From Methylophilaceae bacterium UBA6140 (GTDB lineage Bacteria; Pseudomonadota; Gammaproteobacteria; Burkholderiales; Methylophilaceae): DNA of 5,445 nt. Below the pieces are notes generated by a model that saw nothing but the letters and a program-made list of their open reading frames with translations, searched no databases and had not been told where the DNA came from. Shown here in pieces: positions 1 through 5,445 of the stretch (position 1 is its first letter; each line of letters starts with the position of its first letter). The DNA lies in NCBI GenBank assembly GCA_002423265.1, contig DIVE01000019.1, forward strand, positions 1-5,445, in the 5' to 3' direction. A program made the position numbers and the translations under genes.

Positions 1-765
1 GTGCACGTGGCGGTTGGTGATCATGGCATTGCCATTGCTGGCCGGCGGCGTCCAGCCTTCAGGCTTCCAGCCGGATGGCGGCACACGGTAGCCGAGAGCG
101 CCTATCATCATGGCAATGAAATAGAGCACGCCCATGGTGGCGAAGGTTTCCCAGACGCCGACCGAAGTCGGTGTCGCGAAGTAATTCATCAAGGTGTTTG
201 CCAATGGCGCACCGATCATCGCACCACCGCCGAAGCCCATGATGGCCATGCCGGTCGCCATGCCGCGGCGGTCGGGGAACCACTTGATCAGGGTGGAAAC
301 CGGCGAGATATAACCAAGACCCAGACCGATGCCGCCGATCACGCCGGAACCGAGCAGCATGAGCCAGAGTTGGTGGGAGTAAACCCCCAGCGCCGTCAGT
401 AACAGACCGCCGCCCCAGCAAAGCGCAGCGACAGCGCCGGCCTTGCGCGGGCCGGCGTGTTCCAGCCAGTGACCGAATACGGCTGCTGACGTACCCAAAA
501 ACACAAAAAACAGCGTGAACATCCAGCCCAGATCGCTGACCTTCCAGTCGCAATCCGTGACGAACAAGCGCGCCAAAAAGCTGACATTCTCAGCACATGT
601 CAGCGGCGCATCAATGCCGACGGCTTTCGACAACGGCAGCCAGAACACGCTGAAACCGTAGGCCATGCCGATGGACAAATGAATCGCCAGTGCCGCTGGC
701 GGCACCAGCCAGCGGTTGAATCCCGGACCGGCAATGATTCTCTCTTTGGAAAAAAAATCTGACAT
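1..765 (-). CDS. OFA-family MFS transporter (oxalate/formate antiporter type), N-terminal half, cut by the window edge
   Basis: This frame reads open from an ATG at 765-763 down to base 1, giving 255 residues without a stop; the rest lies outside the window. It is a polytopic inner-membrane protein. Hydrophobic stretches at about residues 21-46, 79-99, 108-129, 133-158, 168-190 and 204-226 make six membrane segments, the first half of a 12-segment carrier. A motif-A-like loop (LEHAGPRK, 101-108) follows segment 2. Segment 5 carries WFPDRRGMATG (162-172) and GFGGGAMIGAP (177-187), typical of the OFA family. Residues 227-255 start the hydrophilic central loop. OFA members exchange or take up small carboxylates (oxalate, formate, possibly lactate or pyruvate), but the substrate cannot be read from this sequence. 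The start is supported by GGAGA five bases upstream. The gene is divergent from phoB. Family call firm, substrate unknown. Confidence 0.88.
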   Translation of the reverse strand, partial: MSDFFSKERIIAGPGFNRWLVPPAALAIHLSIGMAYGFSVFWLPLSKAVGIDAPLTCAENVSFLARLFVTDCDWKVSDLGWMFTLFFVFLGTSAAVFGHWLEHAGPRKAGAVAALCWGGGLLLTALGVYSHQLWLMLLGSGVIGGIGLGLGYISPVSTLIKWFPDRRGMATGMAIMGFGGGAMIGAPLANTLMNYFATPTSVGVWETFATMGVLYFIAMMIGALGYRVPPSGWKPEGWTPPASNGNAMITNRHVH

Positions 766-925
766 CAAGCTCTCCAATCGAATTGCTGTTGTTTTTCTGT
801 TCACACTTCCGGAGCCATACCTCTCCACCACTCCGCTGAAGCTCTGCAGTTGGATACTCTTATAAAACCGAAAAAATGGCAATTACTTGCACGAATTTGA
901 CTGGCAGGGTTGATGAGTTCATTCG
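766..925. other. Divergent intergenic region upstream of the transporter and phoB
   Basis: This stretch separates the transporter start from the PhoB box and should hold the transporter promoter. I see no clean sigma70 pair on the minus strand. The AT-rich patch around 857-878 could supply a -10-like TATAAG (complement of about 860-865), but no -35 sits at proper spacing. No open frame of credible coding character crosses it. The promoter is therefore unassigned, and an activator-dependent one is possible. Confidence 0.4.
771..775 (-). promoter_or_regulatory. Ribosome binding site of the OFA transporter gene
   Basis: On the minus strand the bases before the ATG at 765 read GGAGA followed by GCTTG. 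This is a good Shine-Dalgarno match with a five-base spacer, and it fixes the start codon of the truncated transporter. Confidence 0.7.
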
Positions 926-958
926 ATGTCATCAATATGTCACATAAGCGTCATATAG
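926..958 (+). promoter_or_regulatory. PhoB box (Pho box) upstream of phoB
   Basis: GTCAT at 928-932, GTCAC at 939-943 and GTCAT at 950-954 start exactly 11 bases apart, with AT-rich spacers after the first two. The known Pho box is two 11-bp direct repeats of the form CTGTCAT plus four AT-rich bases; the first two units here match it as ATGTCAT and ATGTCAC. The third unit (GCGTCAT) abuts the -10 hexamer and may be a weaker extra half-site. Placed 39 bases before the phoB start, the box implies that PhoB~P activates its own operon under phosphate limitation. The identification rests on pattern and position only. Confidence 0.82.
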
Positions 959-959
959 T
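954..959 (+). promoter_or_regulatory. -10 element of the PhoB-activated phoB promoter
   Basis: TATAGT differs from the sigma70 -10 consensus by one base. It begins 15 bases after the start of the second GTCA core (939), which as I recall is the spacing in the E. coli phoA promoter. There, as here, the Pho box replaces the -35 element. Transcription would start near 966, leaving a leader of about 30 bases before the phoB ATG. Confidence 0.65.
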
Positions 960-983
960 AGCGGGCACTACCAAAAGCAATCG

Positions 984-990
984 AGAGGAA
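984..990 (+). promoter_or_regulatory. Ribosome binding site that decides the phoB start
   Basis: AGAGGAA lies six bases before the ATG at 997. The same frame is open back to an ATG at 910, but translating from there would add 29 residues across the Pho box and promoter, and those residues do not belong to the response-regulator fold. This site therefore favours 997. Confidence 0.75.
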
Positions 991-996
991 TCGACG

Positions 997-1683
997 ATGC
1001 CAGCCAATATACTTGTTGTGGAAGACGAACCGGCGATACAGGAACTGCTTGCGCTCAACCTGACGCAAGCCGGCCACAACGCCATGCGCGCCTTGAGTGT
1101 GGAACAGGCGCAGCTGTTGATGCGCGAAGCGCTGCCCGACCTCATCATCCTTGACTGGATGCTGCCCGGCATGAGCGGCATCGAATTCTCGCGCAAACTG
1201 AAATCGGACGAGCTGACCAAGGCCATCCCCATCATCATGCTCACCGCGCGCGGCGAGGAAGCCGACAAGGTGCGCGGTCTGGAAGTCGGGGCCGACGATT
1301 ACGTCACCAAGCCGTTCAGTCCGCGCGAATTGAATGCGCGTATCAAGGCCGTGCTGCGCCGCCGCGCACCGCAAATGACCGACGACCCGATCGAGGTCGG
1401 CGGCCTGCGGCTTGACCCGATGACACATCGCGTTTCCGGCAACGGCAAAACACTGGAATTGGGCCCGACCGAATTCCGGCTGCTGCACTACCTCATGTCC
1501 AATCCGGAGCGGGTACATTCGCGCAGCCAGGTTCTGGACCGCGTCTGGGGCGACCGCGTGTTCGTTGAAGACCGTACCGTTGACGTGCACATCCGTCGTC
1601 TGCGCCGTGCATTGAGCGACAGCGGTCATGAAGAATTGATTCAAACAGTGCGCGGTGTCGGCTACCGTTTCTCCGCGCACTAG
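997..1683 (+). CDS. phoB: Phosphate regulon response regulator PhoB
   Basis: A 228-residue OmpR/PhoB-class transcription factor; E. coli PhoB is 229 residues. The receiver domain spans about residues 2-120, with acidic pocket Glu9-Asp10, phosphoacceptor Asp53 (in ILDWMLPGMSG), Thr83 (in MLTARGEE) and Lys105 (in YVTKPFSPREL). These are the same positions as in the E. coli protein. The winged-helix DNA-binding domain spans about 130-226; its recognition helix region reads RTVDVHIRRLRRAL (193-206) and it closes with the wing signature TVRGVGYRF (217-225). PhoR phosphorylates Asp53, and the active dimer binds Pho boxes and contacts sigma70. The start at 997 is chosen from the ribosome binding site and family length. 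phoR begins 39 bases downstream. The Pho box just upstream predicts autoregulation. I see no missing key residue. Confidence 0.96.
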   Translation: MPANILVVEDEPAIQELLALNLTQAGHNAMRALSVEQAQLLMREALPDLIILDWMLPGMSGIEFSRKLKSDELTKAIPIIMLTARGEEADKVRGLEVGADDYVTKPFSPRELNARIKAVLRRRAPQMTDDPIEVGGLRLDPMTHRVSGNGKTLELGPTEFRLLHYLMSNPERVHSRSQVLDRVWGDRVFVEDRTVDVHIRRLRRALSDSGHEELIQTVRGVGYRFSAH

Positions 1684-1722
1684 CTCATAATAGGCGGCGA
1701 TTCATACTGTTAAAGTCTTCGC

Positions 1723-3042
1723 GTGCAAGATATTCGCTGGAACGCCTTTTGGCTGGGTCTGCTCCTGGTCTTCATATGCCTGATTCTCTGGGCATGGCAA
1801 GGTGCCGTGACGGCACTGATGGTATTCGGCATCAGCGTTACTGCCTACCTCTGCGGCCATCTCTACTGGCTGCACAAGCTGCACCGCTGGTATCAGAAAC
1901 CCAGCCTTTCGAGCATCCCCAACGGTCGCGGCATCTGGGAAGATATTTTTGCCGACATCTATCACCAGCAGCGCCGCTTCAGCCGCAATCAAGCCCAGAT
2001 CAGCTCGGCGCTGGACAGGTTCAGGCACGCCGCAAGCGCGTTGCCGGACGGAGTCGTACTGCTCAACGGCGAGGACAAGATCGAATGGTGCAACCCGCCC
2101 GCCGAGAAACAACTGGGGCTGGTGCTGAATCAGGATACCGGACAACCCATCACCTACCTGGTCCGCCATACCGACTTTATCAAATATCTGCAAAATCAGG
2201 ACTACTCCGAACCGATCAAGCTCAAATCCTCGCGCAACCCTGAAATCACTCTGGAAATCCAGCTGGTGCCCTTCGGCGGCAAGCAGAAACTGCTGATCTG
2301 TCGCGACATCACCCAGATCGAAAAACTCGAAATCATGCGCCGCGACTTCATCGCCAATGTTTCTCACGAACTGCGCACGCCGCTCACCGTCGTCGGCGGT
2401 TTTCTGGAGACACTGATGGATATGGACGGTGCGATTCCGGAAAGCACGCGTGGCTATTTCACCATGATGAGCGAACAGACCGGGCGCATGCGACGGCTGA
2501 TCGAAGACCTGCTGACCCTGTCGCAACTGGAAAACGGCGCCAACACCCCGCAGGACAGCGAGATCGACATGGGCGCCATGCTCAACATGGTAATGAACGA
2601 AGCGCTGAGCCTGAGTCACGGGCGGCATCGCATTTCACTGGAAGCAGCGCCCGATATCGCGTTAATGGGCTCACCGGAAGAACTGCACAGCGCTCTTGGC
2701 AACCTGGTCAGCAATGCCGTGCGCTACACGCCGGAAGGTGGAGAAATCAGAATCACCTGGGGCCTGCGCGGCAAGCTGCCGGTATTCAGTGTCAAGGATA
2801 GCGGTATCGGCATCGAACAGAAGCATATCGACCGGCTCACCGAACGTTTCTATCGGGTTGATCGCAGCCGCTCGCGCGAAACCGGCGGCACCGGGCTCGG
2901 GCTCTCCATCGTCAAACACATCCTCACACGGCATCAGGCCAAACTTGAAATCGAAAGCGTGTTGGACAAAGGCAGCACCTTCAGCGTAATCTTCCCCGAA
3001 AGCAGACTGATACTCAAACAGACAAACCAGACCGGACAATGA
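1723..3042 (+). CDS. phoR: Phosphate regulon sensor histidine kinase PhoR
   Basis: A 439-residue inner-membrane kinase (E. coli PhoR is about 431). Two membrane segments (about 8-25 and 28-50) are joined by a very short periplasmic turn, as usual in PhoR, which lacks a periplasmic sensor domain. A cytoplasmic linker containing PNGRGIWE (66-73) leads into a PAS domain (about 97-195). The dimerisation/phosphotransfer domain carries SHELRTP with phosphorylated His215. The ATPase domain has Asn327 and Asn331 in NLVSNAVRYTP, DSGIGI (359-364), the F-box RFYRVD (375-380) and GGTGLGLSIVK (388-398). Everything needed for kinase and phosphatase activity is present. The start is GTG: an in-frame TAA at 1711-1713 rules out anything further upstream, and the next in-frame ATG (codon 33) would lose the first membrane segment. 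No convincing Shine-Dalgarno precedes the GTG, so translation may depend on phoB readthrough. Confidence 0.95.
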   Translation: MQDIRWNAFWLGLLLVFICLILWAWQGAVTALMVFGISVTAYLCGHLYWLHKLHRWYQKPSLSSIPNGRGIWEDIFADIYHQQRRFSRNQAQISSALDRFRHAASALPDGVVLLNGEDKIEWCNPPAEKQLGLVLNQDTGQPITYLVRHTDFIKYLQNQDYSEPIKLKSSRNPEITLEIQLVPFGGKQKLLICRDITQIEKLEIMRRDFIANVSHELRTPLTVVGGFLETLMDMDGAIPESTRGYFTMMSEQTGRMRRLIEDLLTLSQLENGANTPQDSEIDMGAMLNMVMNEALSLSHGRHRISLEAAPDIALMGSPEELHSALGNLVSNAVRYTPEGGEIRITWGLRGKLPVFSVKDSGIGIEQKHIDRLTERFYRVDRSRSRETGGTGLGLSIVKHILTRHQAKLEIESVLDKGSTFSVIFPESRLILKQTNQTGQ

Positions 3043-3791
3043 CAACCAGCGGAAACACCATCGGCAAATCACACCGCGCATACCGCCTGAGTCTCCCGGC
3101 AACCGTTCTGCTTCTATTGACAGCCTGCGCATCAACACCGCAAGGCAATGAAAAACCCATCCCTGAACAACGCGACCGCAGCTCCATCAGCCAGCTAGGC
3201 AAGACCGAATTCGACCGCATGGCCGATGTTGAAATGCGCGAAAACAGCGAAAGTCTGAAAACGCTGATGATCAAGCTATACAAGCGCAACCCGCAAGAGC
3301 TGAAAAAATCCACCTCCAGCCCGCTGGAAGTAATGGTGGACTGGGTATTCGAAGGCGACCACAACTGGAAATTCGCAGCCATCGACAACAAACAGGACAC
3401 CGAAGCCATCTTTCTCGCCTTCAAACCGGAATATCAGGGCGACCGCGTGCTGCCCTTCATCGTCGGTCTGCAAACCATGCTGATCAAAGCGCACGGCGGC
3501 AAGACCGAATTCTATTTCACTGACCAGATCGACCCGCAGAAAGTCTACAACGCCGCCCGCAACGTCGAAATCGCCGCCTGGAAAATCTCCAACGCCAGCG
3601 ATGCCGAAGGCAAACTCTACCTGCTCACCAACGAAATCAACGAAACGGAAAAAAACCTCAGCTTTGAGCGAGAGTTCGGCAAGATCATCGGCCGCACCGA
3701 CACCTACGCCATCGCACTCGCAGAAAAATCACAACGGCTGATCTCGCGCGTCATGCAGAACATGGCCACCGCGGTTTTTCTGCCGTTCTGA
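3039..3791 (+). CDS. Uncharacterised lipoprotein translationally coupled to phoR
   Basis: A 250-residue protein whose function I do not recognise. The N-terminus has basic residues (Lys10, His12, Arg13, Arg16), a hydrophobic stretch (18-28) and the lipobox LTAC with lipidated Cys30. Ala at +2 suggests outer-membrane sorting. A polar linker (31-50) leads to a charged alpha-helical region (about 52-90, containing KLYKRNPQEL), then an apparently globular domain. Notable segments there are WVFEGDHNWKF (102-112), KAHGGKTEFYFTDQ (150-163), YNAARNVEIAAWKISNA (170-186), LSFEREFGKIIGR (207-219) and a hydrophobic C-terminus ending FLPF. I recall similar unnamed proteins in other betaproteobacteria, unverified. 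Its ATG overlaps the phoR TGA (ATGA), and no strong ribosome site is visible, which indicates translational coupling and shared Pho control. It could be an envelope accessory of phosphate sensing or an unrelated co-regulated envelope protein. Confidence 0.85.
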   Translation: MTTSGNTIGKSHRAYRLSLPATVLLLLTACASTPQGNEKPIPEQRDRSSISQLGKTEFDRMADVEMRENSESLKTLMIKLYKRNPQELKKSTSSPLEVMVDWVFEGDHNWKFAAIDNKQDTEAIFLAFKPEYQGDRVLPFIVGLQTMLIKAHGGKTEFYFTDQIDPQKVYNAARNVEIAAWKISNASDAEGKLYLLTNEINETEKNLSFEREFGKIIGRTDTYAIALAEKSQRLISRVMQNMATAVFLPF

Positions 3792-3806
3792 TTTGAAGTT
3801 AAAACC

Positions 3807-3841
3807 GTCGGGGGTAGCCCGACAGCTAGTTACTTTCTTTT
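3807..3841 (+). terminator. Possible terminator or repeat fragment behind the phoB-phoR-lipoprotein operon
   Basis: GTCGGG (3807-3812) and CCCGAC (3818-3823) form a six-base-pair GC-rich stem with loop GGTAG, 15 bases after the lipoprotein stop. The downstream tract is T-rich but interrupted (TTTCTTTT at 3834-3841) and starts 10 bases after the stem, so termination would be weak. The same stretch resembles a dispersed intergenic repeat of proteobacteria that I know as GTTACTTTCTTTTGC followed by its inverted partner; that partner is absent here. This is the only candidate terminator I see in this orientation. Confidence 0.4.
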
Positions 3842-3948
3842 GCCTGCCCATACTTTGCAATCGCCAGCCAGCAACAACAAATCTTTTGCCGAGCTGATTG
3901 CTTCAATCTGAGAACATTCCGCAATACCGGCTTATTTGCATCAAATGC

Positions 3949-3972
3949 AAAAAAGCCCGCTTACGCGGGCTT
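3949..3972 (-). terminator. Intrinsic terminator of the iron-sulfur oxidoreductase gene
   Basis: Read on the minus strand, the stem AAGCCCGC / GCGGGCTT with a four-base loop (GTAA) is followed by an unbroken T run (complement of 3949-3954). It lies about 50 bases past the stop codon at 4024. The T tract is on the minus-strand side; on the plus strand the stem is followed by TTCCTGG, so it serves mainly the minus-strand gene, although the stem may also slow convergent transcription. Confidence 0.82.
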
Positions 3973-3974
3973 CC

Positions 3975-4002
3975 TGGATTCCGGGTCTGGCCCGGAATGA
4001 CG
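3975..4002. repeat. REP-like palindromic intergenic element
   Basis: ATTCCGGG (3978-3985) and CCCGGAAT (3991-3998) form a perfect eight-base-pair inverted repeat around TCTGG, flanked by TGG on one side and GACG on the other. The outer form, TGGATTCC...GGAATGACG, matches a family of short palindromes scattered between genes in many proteobacteria; the Neisseria dRS3 type (ATTCC...GGAAT) is the best known. One copy is visible, so its repeated nature is recalled, not shown. It sits between the oxidoreductase stop and its terminator and would be transcribed with that gene. Confidence 0.55.
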
Positions 4003-4023
4003 GCGAAAAGATGTGTCTCGGCC

Positions 4024-5445
4024 TTACAACAACACCTTCTCTATCCCGCCATTATTCGCCTTCTTCACATATTCCCGCATCCAATCCTCGCCCAGAATAT
4101 GCTTCGCCATTTCAACCACGATGTAGTCAGCGCTGACCCCGGTATCTTCGCCATAGCGTGAAAGGCCCTGCAGACAGGACGGGCAGGAGGTGAGTATTTT
4201 TACTTCCTGTTCCGGTGCGCCCGGCGTCAGGCCGAGTTTCTCCATGCCTTTTTCCAGCTCTTCCTGCTTGCGCATCTTGACCTGGGTGGCGATGTCCGGA
4301 CGGGCGACGGCAAATGTGCCGGATTCGCCGCAGCAGCGGTCATTCAGCGCGACTTCGGTGTTCATCAGCGCATTGGTGACCTTGATCGGCGCGTAGGTTT
4401 TCATCGGGCTGTGACAAGGGTCGTGATACATGTATTTGACACCGGTCACGCCTTCGATCTTCATGCCCTTTTCCATCAGGTATTCATGGATATCGAGCAG
4501 GCGGCAACCCGGGAAGATCTTCTCGAATTCGTACTTCTGCAGCTGATCCATACAGGTACCGCAAGAGACGATCACGGTCTTGATATCGAGATAATTCAGC
4601 GTGTTGGCGATGCGGTGGAACTGCACGCGGTTCTCTGCCGTAATCTGCTGGCCTTTGTCATGATTGCCCGAGGCGGTCTGCGGATAACCGCAGCACAGGT
4701 AGCCCGGCGGCAGCACGGTGACAGCGCCGACTTCGTAGAGCATGGCCTGCGTCGCCAGACCGACGGTCGAGAACAGACGCTCTGAACCGCAACCGGGGAA
4801 ATAGAAGACGGCGTCCGAATCCTCGTTGGTCTTCTGCGGATTGCGGATGATGGGCACAATCGTGTCGTCTTCAATCCCCAGCAGCGCGCGCGAGGTCTTG
4901 GTCGGCATCGATTTCGGCATCGGCCGGTTAAGGAAGTGAATCACCTGCGCCTTGATCTCGGGCTTGCCCAAAGTCGCCGGTGGCCGTTTCTTGAAAGCGG
5001 TCAACAGGCCGAGTTTGTTGAAAACTGCATGGGCCAGTCGCTGTGCGCGATAACCGAAGCCGACCATGAACGCACGCATCAGCTTGATGGTGGCCGGGTC
5101 CTTCATGTTGAGATAGCTCATCGCCAGCGCAGTACCGGGATTGAAGTGCTTCTTGCCCTGCACGCGCAGGAAATTGCGCATGGCGATCGACACATCGCCG
5201 AAATCGATATCAACCGGGCAGGGGTTCAGGCACTTGTGGCAGACCGTGCAATGATCGGCGACATCGTTGAACTCATCGAAATGTTTGAGCGAAATACCGC
5301 GCCGGGTCTGCTCTTCATAGAGAAAAGCCTCGATCAGCAATGAAGTGCCGAGAATCTTGTTGCGCGGGCTGTAGAGCAGATTCGCACGCGGCACGTGCGT
5401 GGTACACACCGGCTTGCACTTGCCGCAACGCAGACAGTCGCTGAT
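4024..5445 (-). CDS. Iron-sulfur oxidoreductase with two 4Fe-4S motifs and two CCG domains; C-terminal part, probably of a DUF3683/FAD-linked oxidase fusion
   Basis: The frame is open from the right edge to a TAA at 4026-4024, giving 473 visible residues; the true start is outside the window. Counting from the edge, Cys4, Cys7, Cys10 and Cys14 (CLRCGKCKPVC) and Cys66, Cys69, Cys72 and Cys76 (CTVCHKCLNPCP) are two 4Fe-4S motifs. CCG domain 1 has Cys219 (FPGCGSE), CCG at 251-253 and CGTC (295-298). CCG domain 2 has Cys344 (HDPCHSP), CCG at 371-373 and CPSC (421-424). GlpC, GlcF and LldE share this design, which passes electrons from a flavin dehydrogenase toward quinone. The sequence most resembles, from memory, the tail of a roughly 1,300-residue betaproteobacterial protein that fuses DUF3683, an FAD-linked oxidase and this Fe-S unit. 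The substrate is probably a 2-hydroxy acid such as D-lactate or glycolate, but this is unproven. The gene converges on the pho operon. Confidence 0.87.
   Translation of the reverse strand: MSDCLRCGKCKPVCTTHVPRANLLYSPRNKILGTSLLIEAFLYEEQTRRGISLKHFDEFNDVADHCTVCHKCLNPCPVDIDFGDVSIAMRNFLRVQGKKHFNPGTALAMSYLNMKDPATIKLMRAFMVGFGYRAQRLAHAVFNKLGLLTAFKKRPPATLGKPEIKAQVIHFLNRPMPKSMPTKTSRALLGIEDDTIVPIIRNPQKTNEDSDAVFYFPGCGSERLFSTVGLATQAMLYEVGAVTVLPPGYLCCGYPQTASGNHDKGQQITAENRVQFHRIANTLNYLDIKTVIVSCGTCMDQLQKYEFEKIFPGCRLLDIHEYLMEKGMKIEGVTGVKYMYHDPCHSPMKTYAPIKVTNALMNTEVALNDRCCGESGTFAVARPDIATQVKMRKQEELEKGMEKLGLTPGAPEQEVKILTSCPSCLQGLSRYGEDTGVSADYIVVEMAKHILGEDWMREYVKKANNGGIEKVLL

Noticed and set aside
59..596. Minus-strand open frames of 164 and 66 codons inside the transporter region
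   Set aside because: They are other-frame shadows. The true transporter frame runs through 1-765 without a stop and shows membrane segments and OFA motifs.
877..891. A sigma54-like promoter, TGGCA-ATTAC-TTGCA, upstream of phoB
   Set aside because: The GG and GC dinucleotides are 11 bases apart where the consensus needs 12, so the spacing is one base short. A good Pho box and -10 lie downstream.
897..902. TTGACT as a -35 element for phoB
   Set aside because: At 16-18 base spacing there is no acceptable -10 hexamer, and the TATAGT at 954 is far too distant.
940..1680. A 246-codon open frame antisense to phoB
   Set aside because: It is the complement of a well-supported gene, its product has no recognisable fold, and such long antisense frames are common in GC-rich genes.
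1702..2628. A 308-codon open frame antisense to phoR
   Set aside because: It mirrors phoR codons, has no ribosome site or family resemblance, and phoR itself is complete with all kinase motifs.
3198..3512. A 15-base direct repeat (GGCAAGACCGAATTC) at 3198-3212 and 3498-3512, exactly 300 bases apart in the lipoprotein gene
   Set aside because: Both copies encode GKTEF in frame, but the flanking residues differ and no longer duplication is visible, so it looks like coincidence of codon choice and not a domain repeat.
3898..4161. Small plus-strand frames across the convergent intergenic region
   Set aside because: They run through the terminator hairpin and the REP-like palindrome into the complement of the oxidoreductase 3' end, with no ribosome site and no protein-like composition.

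Overview
The window looks like chromosomal DNA from a betaproteobacterium. A Nitrosomonadales-type relative is my best guess, based on remembered similarity of the protein sequences and not on a search. Base composition is moderately GC-rich by eye. I found no tRNA, rRNA, CRISPR array, insertion sequence or prophage gene.

Layout from left to right. (1) Positions 1-765, minus strand: the first 255 codons of an OFA-family (oxalate/formate antiporter type) major facilitator transporter, cut by the left edge. (2) Positions 766-996: a divergent intergenic region. Next to phoB it carries a PhoB box made of 11-bp-spaced GTCA repeats, followed by a good -10 hexamer. (3) Positions 997-3791, plus strand: a compact three-gene operon of phoB (response regulator), phoR (sensor kinase) and an uncharacterised lipoprotein gene whose ATG overlaps the phoR stop codon. 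(4) Positions 3792-4023: a convergent intergenic region with three hairpins, namely a weak one behind the lipoprotein gene, a strong intrinsic terminator serving the minus strand, and a REP-like palindrome. (5) Positions 4024-5445, minus strand: the C-terminal 473 codons of a large iron-sulfur oxidoreductase with two 4Fe-4S motifs and two CCG cysteine-rich domains. It is probably the tail of the giant DUF3683/FAD-linked oxidase fusion protein of betaproteobacteria, and it is cut by the right edge.

How the genes work together. PhoR senses phosphate status at the inner membrane and phosphorylates PhoB on Asp53. PhoB~P should bind the box just upstream of its own gene, so the operon is probably autoregulated and induced by phosphate starvation. 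The lipoprotein would be co-induced and translationally coupled to phoR, which makes it the least understood and most interesting part of the window. No pst or phoU genes are visible beside phoBR. The two flanking genes point instead to organic acid metabolism: a carboxylate-type transporter and a lactate/glycolate-type dehydrogenase. That link is inference from family membership only.
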